NCBI GenBank assembly: GCA_019634795.1
Contig: JAHCAR010000001.1
Coordinates: 124,001 to 188,000, forward strand
Length of the DNA: 64,000 nt
Origin: Dokdonella sp.
Lineage (GTDB): Bacteria > Pseudomonadota > Gammaproteobacteria > Xanthomonadales > Rhodanobacteraceae
Direction: 5' to 3'
The translations under genes were made by a program, and so were the position numbers. Shown piece by piece: positions 27,012-36,858 of this stretch. How positions within the stretch are numbered: position 1 is the first letter of the stretch; every line of letters begins with the position of its first letter. The notes beneath the pieces were generated by a model. The model worked only from the letters and a program-made list of their open reading frames with translations. It was not told the origin of the DNA and did no database searches.

Positions 27012-29039
27012 ATGGGGATCATCAGATTCAGCACGCTGCTCATCGGCGTATCGATGCTGTTCGCCTGTGGCGGGGGCAGCAATACCGGCAGCGACCTGGG
27101 CTCGAATCCGGGTACGCCAGCCGGCAACGGGGATTCCGGCTGCGCCGGCTCCTGCGCAAACGCGAGTTCGTTCCTCACCGTCGAGGACATCCAGAAGATC
27201 ATCGCCCAGGCCGTTAACGAGGCCCAGGCCCAGGGCATGCCGGCGACGATCACGGTCATCGACCGAGTAGGCAACGTGCTGGCCGCCTATCGCATGACCG
27301 GCGCGCCGCGCACGCAGCGTGTCGACTCCGGACGCGGTGTCGTCGGCGGCCTCGAGGGACTCTCGATTCCGAGCGAACTGACCGCGATCGCCAAGGCCAT
27401 CACCTCGGTCTATTTCTCCTCGGAAGGCAATGCCTTTGCGTCACGCACGGCCGGCCAGCTGGCCCAGGAGCATTTTGCGCCGGGCGACATCACGGCTCCC
27501 TCCGGCCCTCTGTTTGGCGTGCAGTTCTCGCAGCTGCCCTGCTCCGACATCAGCCGACGCTTCAACGGAGTCGGACCGGACGCCGGACCGCATCGCTCAC
27601 CGATCGGAATCGCCGCCGATCCCGGTGGCCTGCCCCTGTACAAGGCCGGGGTGCCGGTCGGCGCGATCGGCGTCTCGGCGGATGACACCTATGGCGTCGA
27701 TACCAATTCCGGCGATATCGACCGCAATTTCGATGAAATCATCGCGGTCGCCGGCACCTTCGGATTTGCTGCGCCGCAAGATCGCCGCGCCGATCGCATT
27801 TCGGCCGGCGGCCTGACCTTGCGTTACGCCGACATCGACTTCAACGGGCTGGCCAGCGATCCGGCGGGCGCACCGGCGTTCAGTACGCTGGGTGCGAGTT
27901 CGGGCGAAGTGTTCGAGATACCGGGATTCTTCAGCGGCACGATCGCGCGCGGACTCGCCTTCGGCCAGGTCGAATCGGGCATTCGGCCGGATCCGGTCAA
28001 TTTCCCGGGTCTCGATGCGTTCGTCGTCGACGACGGCACCGGTACCAACCGTTTCCCACCGATCGACGGAACCGATGGCCCGAATGCGCTGACTTCCAAC
28101 GAGGTGCTGACCCTGTTGCAGGAGGGTCTCAAGGTCGCCAACCGGACCCGCGCCCAGGTACGTCGCCCATTCGGCTCGCCAGCCGGCGAGACGGTCGTGG
28201 TGGTCGACACCAATGGCGTCGTCCTCGGCATCGTGCGCTCGCGCGACGCTCTGCTCGATGCGGTCGACGTGACCACGCAGAAGGCGCGCACAGCTGCATT
28301 CTTCTCCGGCGCCTATGCCGCCGCCGATATCGCCTCGGTCGCGCAGCAGCCGCTCGGCTTTCTCTCGAACACGGTCGATCTGGCCAATGGCCGCGTCGCC
28401 TTCACGACGACCGGCGCGATCGACCCGACCAGCTATGTCCCGGCCCTTCAGGCTTTCCTGCCCCAGCCCGGCGCGCTGACCGACGGTTCGATCGCGTTCT
28501 CGAATCGCGCCATCGCCAATCTTTCCCGGCCCTACTATCCGGATGGCGTCCCCGGTCGCCCACCCGGCCCGCTGAGCCTGCCGATCAGCAACTGGAGCGT
28601 CTTCAACACCGGACTCGAACTCGACCTCGACTATTCGCAGACGGCCTTGTTCGTGGCCTCCTACCTGCAAGCCATCGGCCTCACGGTCAGCCTCGACGGC
28701 ACCGACCTGCCGCCGATCGGCGAGGCGCCGACCAATTGCACGGGCATCTCGCGCATTCCGAACGGCATCACCCTGTTCGGCGGCAGTGTGCCGATCTACC
28801 GCGGCTCGACCCTGGTCGGCGCGATCGGTTCCTCCGGTGACGGCACCGACCAGAGTGACCTGGTCGCGTTTCTCGGCTTGCACAATGCCGGCGTCGTTCT
28901 GAACGGAGCGATCGGCAATGCGCCACCATCGATGCGGGCCGACAATTTCGTTCCGCAAGGCGCACGCTTGCTGTACGTGCAATGCCCGCAGGCGCCATTC
29001 CTGAATTCCACCGAACAGTACGTATGCGAGGGCAAGTGA
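27012..29039 (+). CDS. Lipoprotein with two GlcG/HbpS-like domains
   Basis: A 675-residue lipoprotein: lipobox MLFAC puts the lipidated Cys at residue 19, followed by a Gly/Ser linker. A first GlcG/HbpS-type domain begins LTVEDIQKIIAQAVNEAQAQ, then TITVIDRVGNVLAAYRM. A second begins LTSNEVLTLLQEGLKVANRT, then ETVVVVDTNGVVLGIVR, with a long insertion. Each copy has a PLY/PIY...VGAIG segment near its end. HbpS relatives bind heme and sense redox stress; a role in handling heme or docking the cytochromes is plausible but unproven. It is one base upstream of the barrel gene, clearly an operon. Confidence 0.75.
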   Translation: MGIIRFSTLLIGVSMLFACGGGSNTGSDLGSNPGTPAGNGDSGCAGSCANASSFLTVEDIQKIIAQAVNEAQAQGMPATITVIDRVGNVLAAYRMTGAPRTQRVDSGRGVVGGLEGLSIPSELTAIAKAITSVYFSSEGNAFASRTAGQLAQEHFAPGDITAPSGPLFGVQFSQLPCSDISRRFNGVGPDAGPHRSPIGIAADPGGLPLYKAGVPVGAIGVSADDTYGVDTNSGDIDRNFDEIIAVAGTFGFAAPQDRRADRISAGGLTLRYADIDFNGLASDPAGAPAFSTLGASSGEVFEIPGFFSGTIARGLAFGQVESGIRPDPVNFPGLDAFVVDDGTGTNRFPPIDGTDGPNALTSNEVLTLLQEGLKVANRTRAQVRRPFGSPAGETVVVVDTNGVVLGIVRSRDALLDAVDVTTQKARTAAFFSGAYAAADIASVAQQPLGFLSNTVDLANGRVAFTTTGAIDPTSYVPALQAFLPQPGALTDGSIAFSNRAIANLSRPYYPDGVPGRPPGPLSLPISNWSVFNTGLELDLDYSQTALFVASYLQAIGLTVSLDGTDLPPIGEAPTNCTGISRIPNGITLFGGSVPIYRGSTLVGAIGSSGDGTDQSDLVAFLGLHNAGVVLNGAIGNAPPSMRADNFVPQGARLLYVQCPQAPFLNSTEQYVCEGK

Positions 29040-29040
29040 C

Positions 29041-30864
29041 ATGCGTATCGGAAATCTCCGCCGCACTGTCCTGACTGTCGCCCTGACTGCGGCGTCGACC
29101 ATGGGCACAACGGCCGCGCAGGCCCAGGGCAGCACCCTGCCGACCAGTTGGCTGCAATTGATCGGTCTGCTGCCGGCACCGACCTATGATCCCTATGCAT
29201 CGCAGATTCCGCGCCGCCGCCCCGGCCATCCGCCGGAACCGCTGCCGATGTTCGTCGAACAGAATCCCGATGCGCTGAATCCCGCGCCGGTCGACCAGGT
29301 TGGCAGCTTCGTGCCGGTGCCGGACCGTTGGCGCATCATGGAATCGCTGGGTCTGAACACGCCCTGGTACGACCCGTACAACCAGAACGTGCTCAAGGGC
29401 GACAAGCCGATCATCGGCGAGGACTGGTTCTTCTCCTTCACCGGCATTTCCGACACCCTGCTCGAACCGCGCGGCATCCCGACCCCGGTCGGTCCGCAGT
29501 CCGGCCCCGAGCCCGGTTCCAACGACGTGCTCGGCGATACCGACCAGATCATCCTCGCCCAGACCGCGATCACGAGCTTCCTGCTGTACAAGGGCGATAC
29601 CGCTTTCAAGCCACCCGATTACGAATTCCGCGCGACCCTGGCCTTCAACTACAACCGCGTGCGCACGCAGGAAGTGCGCGCCCTGAACGTCGATCCGACC
29701 TTCGGCAAGTCGCGCGACGACGGCTTCATCGGCGTGCAGGAACTGTTCGTCACTAAGGACTACCGGACCGCGTCGGCACGCTATGACGTCGATGAGGTAC
29801 GCATCGGCATCCAGCCGTTCTCGTCGGACTTTCGCGGCTTCCTGTTCCAGGACAACCAGCCCGGCATCCGCTTCTTCGGCAATCGCGACAACAACCGCTG
29901 GCAATACAACATCGCCTGGTTCCGGCGCCTCGAGAAGGATCTCAACTCGGGCCTCAACGACGTCACCAAGGGGCCGCGCAAGGACGACATCTTCCTCTTC
30001 AATCTGTACCGGCAGGATTTCCCGGTGGTCGGTTTCGTCTCGCAGGCGATCTTCGCCTACAACCGCAACCGCGAGGATTCGAGCTTCTACGATTCGAACG
30101 GCTTCATCCAGCGCCCGGCCGCGATCGGTCGCGAGTTCCCGCGCACCTACGACGTCGGCTATTTCGGCTATAACGGCGATGGCCACTTCGGTCGGCTCAA
30201 CCTCACTGTGGCCGCCTATGCCGCGGTCGGCAAGCAGAAGCCCGGCGTGTTCGTCGCCGAGGATACCGACATCCGTGCCGGCTTCCTCGCCGCCGAAGCC
30301 TCGATGGATTTCGACTGGATTCGCGTGCGCGGTTCGCTGGCCTATGCCAGCGGCGACAAGGATCCGTACGACGACCGTTCGACCGGCTACGATGCGATTT
30401 TCGAGAACCCGATCTTCGCCGGTGCCGACACCAGCTACTGGATTCGCCAGAACCTGCCGCTGATCGGTGGCGGTGGCGTCGCCCTGGCCGGGCGCAATGG
30501 CCTGCTCGCCAACCTGCAGTCGTCCAAGGAACAGGGCCAGTCCAACTTCGACAATCCCGGAATCCAGTTGATTGGCGTCGGTGCCGACTTCGACCTGACC
30601 CCACAATCGCGGGTCTCGGCCAATATCAACCATCTCTGGTTCTCCGAGACCGAGGTGCTCAAGGTCGCGCGCGCCACGGCCGACGTCGGCCGCAACATCG
30701 GCACCGACCTTTCGGTGTCGTGGATCTGGCGTCCCTACTTCACGCAGAACGTCATCCTGCGCCTGTCCGCGGCCACGCTGCTGCCGGGCCAGGGCCTGAA
30801 AGACCTTTACGGCGAAGATACCAAGTACTACTCGGTACTTGGCAATTTTGTTCTCACATTCTGA
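29041..30864 (+). CDS. Outer-membrane beta-barrel protein (putative porin of a porin-cytochrome complex)
   Basis: A 607-residue protein with a signal peptide (ends near AAQAQG, residue 29), no CxxCH, alternating amphipathic strands with many aromatic residues, and a C-terminal YYSVLGNFVLTF whose terminal Phe is the BAM insertion signal. Segments such as YEFRATLAFNYNRVRTQEVR and IQLIGVGADFDLTPQSRV are strand-like. Sitting between two decaheme genes, it is the likely sheath that lets a multiheme cytochrome cross the outer membrane. Alternatively it is a general porin. The next gene starts 17 bp downstream. Confidence 0.75.
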   Translation: MRIGNLRRTVLTVALTAASTMGTTAAQAQGSTLPTSWLQLIGLLPAPTYDPYASQIPRRRPGHPPEPLPMFVEQNPDALNPAPVDQVGSFVPVPDRWRIMESLGLNTPWYDPYNQNVLKGDKPIIGEDWFFSFTGISDTLLEPRGIPTPVGPQSGPEPGSNDVLGDTDQIILAQTAITSFLLYKGDTAFKPPDYEFRATLAFNYNRVRTQEVRALNVDPTFGKSRDDGFIGVQELFVTKDYRTASARYDVDEVRIGIQPFSSDFRGFLFQDNQPGIRFFGNRDNNRWQYNIAWFRRLEKDLNSGLNDVTKGPRKDDIFLFNLYRQDFPVVGFVSQAIFAYNRNREDSSFYDSNGFIQRPAAIGREFPRTYDVGYFGYNGDGHFGRLNLTVAAYAAVGKQKPGVFVAEDTDIRAGFLAAEASMDFDWIRVRGSLAYASGDKDPYDDRSTGYDAIFENPIFAGADTSYWIRQNLPLIGGGGVALAGRNGLLANLQSSKEQGQSNFDNPGIQLIGVGADFDLTPQSRVSANINHLWFSETEVLKVARATADVGRNIGTDLSVSWIWRPYFTQNVILRLSAATLLPGQGLKDLYGEDTKYYSVLGNFVLTF

Positions 30865-30880
30865 GGGGGCGCGCAGGACA

Positions 30881-33800
30881 ATGAAGCGATCCATCGCTGC
30901 CATCTGTATTGCCATCGTCCTGCCGTTCGCAGGATCCGTGCTGGCTTCCGGCGGAGGCGCCGAACGCGTCGAGCGCGAATACGTCACCGCGCCGAACGCC
31001 CCGGCCTTCCAGACCTGGGAGCAGGCCGATGAAAAATCGCGCGGCTGCATCAGCTGCCACACCGCCAGCGATCGCAAGACCATGCACGCCAGCCCGGCCG
31101 TCGTTCTCGGCTGTACCGATTGCCATGGAGGTGATGCCAGCGTCAGCGTGGCGTCCGACCAGCATGAAGGCGTCGAATACCATGATGCCGCCGAGAGGGC
31201 GCACGTCCTGCCGCGCTACCCTTCGCGCTGGGAGCACAGTGCCAATCCCGAACGCAGCTATACCTGGCTGCTGCAGGAATCGCCTGAGTTCGTGCGCTTC
31301 ATCAATCCGGGTGACCTGCGTGTAGCCCGCGAGGCCTGCGGCGCCTGCCACCTGCCGCTGATCCAGGCCAATGAAAAGAGCCTGATGGCCAATGCCGCGA
31401 TGTTCTGGGGCGCGGCCGCGTACAACAATGGCATCCTGCCGTTCAAGCATTCGATCCTCGGCGAGGCCTATGGTCGCGATGGCGAAGCCATCACGATGGA
31501 CAACGGCATCCCGAACGACGAGACCATGGACCGCCACGGGGTGTTGCCGAAGATCAGCCCGATGCCGGCCTGGGAGACGGTGCCGCCCGGCGACGTGTTC
31601 CGCATCTTCGAACGCGGTGGACGCAACATCAACAACATCTTCGCCGAGCTCGGCCTGCCGAACGAGTTCGGCCAGATCCAGCGCCTCGAGGAACCCGGTC
31701 GGCCCGACATCCGGCAGTCCTTCCGCGGTCCCGGCACTGCGCTTCGCGTGTCGATCCCGGTCCTGAACATCCACAAGACCCGACTCAACGACCCGTTCAT
31801 CTGGATGCTCGGCACCAATGACAACCCGGGCGACTTCCGCTCCTCCGGCTGCAGCGCCTGCCATGTGATCTACGCGAATGATCGCGACCCACGCCATTCG
31901 GCGATCTACGCAAAATTCGGCAACATGGGCATGAGCCAGCAGGCCGATCCGACCATCCCGAAGGACGAGCCGGGGCATCCGCTCAAGCACGAATTCACGC
32001 GTCAGATTCCGACCAGCCAATGCATGATCTGCCACATGCATCAGCCGAACATGTTCATCAACACGATGCTCGGCTACACGATGTGGGACTACGAGTCGGA
32101 TGCGCCGTTCATGTGGCCGGAAAAGCAGCAATATCCCGACGCGGAGAAGATGCGCAAGATCCTCGACCGCAATCCCGAGGAAGCGTCGATTCGCGGCAAA
32201 TGGGGCGACCTCGACTTCCTCAAGGACGTTTCCCTGCTCAATCCGCAGCTCAAGGACACCCAGTTCGCCGACTACCACGGCCATGGCTGGAACTTCCGCG
32301 CGATCTACAAGCGCGACCGCAAGGGCAACCTGCTCGACAAGGTCGGCACGAAGATTGCCGACGACGATCCCGACAAGTGGAAGAAGGGCGTTCACCTGTC
32401 CTCGATCCATGTCGATGTCGGCATGCAGTGCGTCGATTGCCACTTCGCCCAGGACGCCCACGGCAATGGCTACCTGAAGGCCGAGGTGATGGGCGCGGTC
32501 GAGATCCAGTGCCAGGACTGCCATGGCACGGCCGACGCCCTGCCGACCCTGAAGACTTCGGGCCCGGCCGCCTCCAAGTTCGGCAAGGACCTGCTGCTGA
32601 TCCGCAATCCCGACGGCAAGAAGCGCTTCGAGTGGGTCGGCGACGAGCTGATCCAGCGCTCCGCCGTGACCCCGGATCTCGAATGGAAGATGACCCTGGT
32701 CAAGAACACCGCGGATCCGCTCTCGGGCGCTTACAACCCCAAGGCGACGCGCGCGCACACCATGGCCATGGGCACCGACGAGCTCAAGTGGGGCACCGAC
32801 GTTCCGGCCGACCAGCGCGCCCATGGCGAAGACAAGATGCTCTGCTATGCCTGCCACACCTCGTGGACGACGAGCTGCGGCGGCTGCCACCTGCCGATCC
32901 AGGCCAACTGGAAGACCGAGCGTCACAAGTACGAGGGCGGCTTCACGCGCAACTTCGCGACCTACAACCCCCAGGTCGCGCGCGACCAGATGTTCTTCCT
33001 CGGCAAGCACGGCAGCATCAAGGGCGGCAAGATCGCGCCGGTGCGCTCGTCCTCGGCCCTGGTCCTTTCTTCGACCAACATCAACCGCGAAAAGATCTAC
33101 GTCCAGCAACCTCCCGTTTCGGCCTCGGGTTACAGCTCGCAGGCATTCGCTCCGCACTACCCGCACACCGAGCGCAAGACCGAAACCAAGGATTGCGAGG
33201 ACTGCCATCTGTCGAGCAAGAACGACAACAACGCGATCATGGCCCAGCTCCTGCTGCTCGGCACCAAGTTCGTCGATTTCATCGGCTATCACGCCTGGGT
33301 CGGTGGCGATGGCGAGGTCGCCGCGGTCCGGGTCACCGAGTGGGACGAGCCGCAAGCCGTGATCGGTAGCTACCTGCATCGCTACGCCTATCCGGACTGG
33401 TACGCCGATCACCAGAAGAACAAGCAGGAATTGCAGAAGGCCTTCGAACATTCCGCCGGTGTTGCCAATTGCCTGCAGTTGCGCGGCGAGTACCTGTACG
33501 TGGCCGAAGGCAGCAAGGGCACCCAGGTCTATGACGTCGCCAGCATCGGCAACAAGGGCTTCTCGCAGAAGTTCGTGACCGCTCCGGCCTCGCCGCTCGG
33601 CCAGGACACTGCGATCAAGTCAAAGGACGCGACCTGCATTGCCCTCGCCACGACCCAGCCGGTCGCACCCGAACGCAACACCGGCGACCTGATGCGCAAG
33701 GACAACCAGGAACAGCCGATGCATCCGGTCTACAAGTACGCATTCATCACGGATGCGCAGGAAGGCCTGATCGCGACCGACATCGAAACCCTGGCCGACC

Positions 33801-34672
33801 GCGAGCCGCGCAACAATTTCCTGACCCGGGCGATGACCTGGAACGAGAATGGCGTGCTCAACGGGGCGCATCACCTGTATATCGCAGGCACCACGTTCTA
33901 CGTCGCCACCGATGCCGGCATCGTCGTCCTCGACATGGACGATCCATTGCAGCCGCGCTACCTGACCACGGTGCCGATCGCCGGAGCGCGCGCCAGCCAG
34001 GTGCAGTTCCGCTACCTGTTCGTCACCGCGCCGGACGGCCTGCACGTGGTCGACGTGACCCTGCCCGAGAAGGCGCACGAAGTTGCAGGCGCGATGCTGC
34101 CGCTGAGCGACGCGCACAAGCTGCACATCGCGCGCACCTTTGCCTACATCGCCAATGGTGCGGAAGGCCTGGCCATCGTCGACGTGACCAATCCCGAGCA
34201 TCCGAGCCTCTACCGCATGTTCAATGCCGATGGCGCAATCAATGATGCACGCGATGTCGTCGTCGCCACGACCAATGCGTCCCTGTTCGCCTACATCGCG
34301 GATGGAAAGAACGGACTCAAGGTGGTGCAGCTGACTTCGCCCGAGCTTCAACCGAAGTTCTACGGATTCGCGCCTGACCCGAATCCGCAGCTGATCTCCT
34401 GGTATCCGACGAAGAAGCCTGCGCTCTCGCTGTCGCGCGGCCTCGAGCGCGACCGAGCCGTCGACGAAACCGGGCATCAGATTGCGGTGTTCGGTCGAAT
34501 CGGCTCGCGGCCATTCAACCTCGAGGAGATGCGTCGCCTGTTCCTGCGTGCCGACGGCACGCCGTGGTACGTCAGCAACGATCCGGACGACCACAGTACC
34601 CAGGCCGCCGATGCGAAGGACGCGACTCGTGCCGGTTCAGGCGCGACGTCGTCGCCGGCCTCGATGCACTGA
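30881..34672 (+). CDS. Secreted decaheme cytochrome c with LVIVD-type C-terminal repeats
   Basis: A 1,263-residue protein with a Sec signal peptide (IAIVLPFAGSVLASG) and ten CxxCH motifs in the first ~800 residues: CISCH, CTDCH, CGACH, CSACH, CMICH, CVDCH, CQDCH, CYACH, CGGCH, CEDCH. The rest (~855-1180) has repeats such as GIVVLDMDDPLQPRYLTTV, LHVVDVTLPE, GLAIVDVTNPEHPSLYRMF and GLKVVQLTSPELQP, typical of LVIVD beta-propeller-like surface proteins. It may be the outer electron donor or acceptor, with the propeller binding a surface partner or mineral. AGGA supports ATG 30881. No lipobox is seen, so it may be held by the barrel protein. Confidence 0.85.
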   Translation: MKRSIAAICIAIVLPFAGSVLASGGGAERVEREYVTAPNAPAFQTWEQADEKSRGCISCHTASDRKTMHASPAVVLGCTDCHGGDASVSVASDQHEGVEYHDAAERAHVLPRYPSRWEHSANPERSYTWLLQESPEFVRFINPGDLRVAREACGACHLPLIQANEKSLMANAAMFWGAAAYNNGILPFKHSILGEAYGRDGEAITMDNGIPNDETMDRHGVLPKISPMPAWETVPPGDVFRIFERGGRNINNIFAELGLPNEFGQIQRLEEPGRPDIRQSFRGPGTALRVSIPVLNIHKTRLNDPFIWMLGTNDNPGDFRSSGCSACHVIYANDRDPRHSAIYAKFGNMGMSQQADPTIPKDEPGHPLKHEFTRQIPTSQCMICHMHQPNMFINTMLGYTMWDYESDAPFMWPEKQQYPDAEKMRKILDRNPEEASIRGKWGDLDFLKDVSLLNPQLKDTQFADYHGHGWNFRAIYKRDRKGNLLDKVGTKIADDDPDKWKKGVHLSSIHVDVGMQCVDCHFAQDAHGNGYLKAEVMGAVEIQCQDCHGTADALPTLKTSGPAASKFGKDLLLIRNPDGKKRFEWVGDELIQRSAVTPDLEWKMTLVKNTADPLSGAYNPKATRAHTMAMGTDELKWGTDVPADQRAHGEDKMLCYACHTSWTTSCGGCHLPIQANWKTERHKYEGGFTRNFATYNPQVARDQMFFLGKHGSIKGGKIAPVRSSSALVLSSTNINREKIYVQQPPVSASGYSSQAFAPHYPHTERKTETKDCEDCHLSSKNDNNAIMAQLLLLGTKFVDFIGYHAWVGGDGEVAAVRVTEWDEPQAVIGSYLHRYAYPDWYADHQKNKQELQKAFEHSAGVANCLQLRGEYLYVAEGSKGTQVYDVASIGNKGFSQKFVTAPASPLGQDTAIKSKDATCIALATTQPVAPERNTGDLMRKDNQEQPMHPVYKYAFITDAQEGLIATDIETLADREPRNNFLTRAMTWNENGVLNGAHHLYIAGTTFYVATDAGIVVLDMDDPLQPRYLTTVPIAGARASQVQFRYLFVTAPDGLHVVDVTLPEKAHEVAGAMLPLSDAHKLHIARTFAYIANGAEGLAIVDVTNPEHPSLYRMFNADGAINDARDVVVATTNASLFAYIADGKNGLKVVQLTSPELQPKFYGFAPDPNPQLISWYPTKKPALSLSRGLERDRAVDETGHQIAVFGRIGSRPFNLEEMRRLFLRADGTPWYVSNDPDDHSTQAADAKDATRAGSGATSSPASMH

Positions 34673-34714
34673 TCAATGCGCGGCGCCGTCGGGCGACGGT
34701 CGCCGCGCAATTTC

Positions 34715-35197
34715 ATGGACGCAAACGCAAACCAGACCCTGCTCGACCGTTACTTCGCGGCTTTCGCTGCCCGCGATGGCGCGACAATGGGTAGCTGCTA
34801 TGCCGCTGACGCGACATTTCGCGATCCGGTCTTCGAACTCGAAGGCTCCGACATCGGCGCCATGTGGCGCATGCTCTGTGCGCGCGGCAGCGATCTGCGA
34901 ATCGCCTCTTCCAATCGGGTCGCCGATGCCGAGAGCGGAAGTGCCGACTGGGAAGCCTGGTATGCCTTTTCGGCAACCGGCCGCTCGGTCCACAACCTCG
35001 TGCACTCGCGATTCCGCTTTCGCGAAGGACGGATAGTCGAGCAAGTCGACCGGTTCGATTTCTGGCGCTGGTCGCGCCAGGCCCTCGGCATGCCGGGACT
35101 TCTGCTCGGCTGGACGCCCTTGTTGCGGAACAAGGTTCGCGCCAATGCCGGCAAGGCACTGCGCCACTTCATCGAGGCGGAAAACCGGCGCAGTTGA
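34715..35197 (+). CDS. NTF2/SnoaL-like domain protein
   Basis: A 160-residue cytosolic alpha+beta cone protein: LLDRYFAAFAARDGATMGSC, then YAADATFRDPVFEL and FRFREGRIVEQVDRFDFWRW are the hallmarks of the SnoaL/NTF2-like superfamily. These proteins are isomerases, hydrolases or small-molecule binders; no catalytic set could be named. ATG 34715 is preferred to the upstream in-frame start because the family begins there. It follows the decaheme gene by 42 bp on the same strand, so it may be the last gene of the electron-transfer operon. Confidence 0.72.
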   Translation: MDANANQTLLDRYFAAFAARDGATMGSCYAADATFRDPVFELEGSDIGAMWRMLCARGSDLRIASSNRVADAESGSADWEAWYAFSATGRSVHNLVHSRFRFREGRIVEQVDRFDFWRWSRQALGMPGLLLGWTPLLRNKVRANAGKALRHFIEAENRRS

Positions 35198-35367
35198 GAC
35201 GAACCGCCAGCGCTGCACCCGAAACGACCGAAGCACCCTGCCCCGTCCTCGAAAGCCGGGTCCGCGAGCCGGTGCAGATCCAGCTGCGGCGATCCATGCC
35301 TGCTCGACTCGCAGGCACGCAGCAGATGCATCGCCCCGTTCACGTTGCACGAACTAGAATTGCGGCC

Positions 35368-36858
35368 ATGTCCGCCATTCCCCACGCCCAATCCAACCAA
35401 GCCAGCATGGCACCGATGCGCTTCCTGGCGGCGCAGGCGCTCAGCCGGACGGCGGGAGCACCCCTGATAGGCGGCAACAGCGTCGAGATCCTGATCGATG
35501 CCGAGAAGAACTTTGCCGAATGGCTGGACGCGATCCGCGGGGCGACATCGAGCATCCTGTTCGAGAACTACATTTTCCGCGACGACACGGTCGCGCGCGG
35601 ATTGCGCGACGCCCTTGTCGAAAGGGCTGCGCATGGCGTGCGCGTGCATGTCGTGCGCGACTGGATGGGTTGCCTTGGCCAGTCATCACAGGCGTTCTGG
35701 AAGCCCCTGCTCGATGCCGGCGGCGAGGTCCGGACCTACAACGCTCCGCGCTTCGGTAGTCCCCTGGGCTGGCTTTCCCGCGACCACCGCAAGCTGCTCG
35801 TCGTCGATGCACGGGTCGCCTTCCTTGGCGGCATCTGCGTCAGCGCCAAGTGGCTGGGCGACCCGCAGCGCAACATTCCACCCTGGCGTGATACCGGGGT
35901 CGCCGTGCGCGGCCCGGCCGTGCGCGACCTCGCCGCTGCATTTGCGGCAACCTGGTCCGCTCTCGGTCCGGCCCTGCCGGAATCGCTCCTGGCCGGGATG
36001 GAAGGCATCGAGCCCGCCGGAAACGTCGATCTTCGCGTCGTCGCCACCGTGCCGAACGCCGCCGGGCTGTATCGGCTCGACCAGATGATCGCCGCGATGG
36101 CGGAGTGCCGCCTGTGGCTGACGGATGCCTATTTTGTCGGCGTGACGACCTACCTGCAGGCCCTCTCCTCGGCCGCGCGCGATGGCGTCGATGTGCGCCT
36201 GCTGGTGCCGGGGACCAGCGACATCCCCGCGATCGGAGGCCTCTCGCGTGCCGGCTACCGGCCGCTTCTGGAGGCCGGCGTCCGGGTCTTCGAATGGAAC
36301 GGATCGATGCTGCATGCGAAGACTGCCGTCGCCGATGGCCGCTGGGCCAGGGTCGGATCGAGCAACCTCAACCTGGCCAGCTGGATAGGCAATTGCGAGC
36401 TCGATATCGCGGTCGAGAACGAGGAATTCGCGGGCAAACTGGAGCGCCAGTACGAGCTCGATCTCGAGAATGCCACCGAGATCGTACTCGCCGAGCGAGC
36501 GCGGGTACGCCGCGAGAAGCCGCCTTCGGACGGCCGTCGACGCCACAATGGAGGCAGTACCGGTCGCGCCGCCGCCGGAGCGCTGCGCTTCGCCAACACG
36601 GTCGGCGCGGCGATCACCAATCGGCGCACGCTCGGCCCGGCCGAAACGGCCACGCTCGGTACCGGCGCCCTCGCCCTCGCAGCCGGCGGCCTGCTGGTCC
36701 TGATATGGCCTCGACTGATTGCGTGGCCGCTTGGCATCCTTGCCATCTGGTTCGCCATCGTGATGTTCCGACGCTACTGGACGGCCCGAAACAGGGACGC
36801 GGCAGCCACTCCCGAGGACGCGAATGCTCAGGACGGCACGAGCGGGGACCGGCACTAG
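35368..36858 (+). CDS. Phospholipase D-family / cardiolipin synthase-like protein
   Basis: A 496-residue enzyme with two HKD half-sites: [17 protein letters not shown] (about residue 145) and [20 protein letters not shown] (about residue 315). Both HxKxxxxD motifs are intact, so transphosphatidylation or hydrolysis is expected, most likely cardiolipin synthesis (ClsB/C-like). A C-terminal pair of hydrophobic segments ([19 protein letters not shown], then [13 protein letters not shown]) would anchor it in the inner membrane. The start may be 35368 or 35407. Its stop overlaps the end of the convergent response-regulator gene. Confidence 0.85.
   Translation: MSAIPHAQSNQASMAPMRFLAAQALSRTAGAPLIGGNSVEILIDAEKNFAEWLDAIRGATSSILFENYIFRDDTVARGLRDALVERAAHGVRVHVVRDWMGCLGQSSQAFWKPLLDAGGEVRTYNAPRFGSPLGWLSRDHRKLLVVDARVAFLGGICVSAKWLGDPQRNIPPWRDTGVAVRGPAVRDLAAAFAATWSALGPALPESLLAGMEGIEPAGNVDLRVVATVPNAAGLYRLDQMIAAMAECRLWLTDAYFVGVTTYLQALSSAARDGVDVRLLVPGTSDIPAIGGLSRAGYRPLLEAGVRVFEWNGSMLHAKTAVADGRWARVGSSNLNLASWIGNCELDIAVENEEFAGKLERQYELDLENATEIVLAERARVRREKPPSDGRRRHNGGSTGRAAAGALRFANTVGAAITNRRTLGPAETATLGTGALALAAGGLLVLIWPRLIAWPLGILAIWFAIVMFRRYWTARNRDAAATPEDANAQDGTSGDRH

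Noticed and set aside
28768-33451. 771- and 865-residue minus-strand frames
   Set aside because: They overlap the barrel and decaheme genes, whose CxxCH motifs and signal peptides establish the plus strand as coding.
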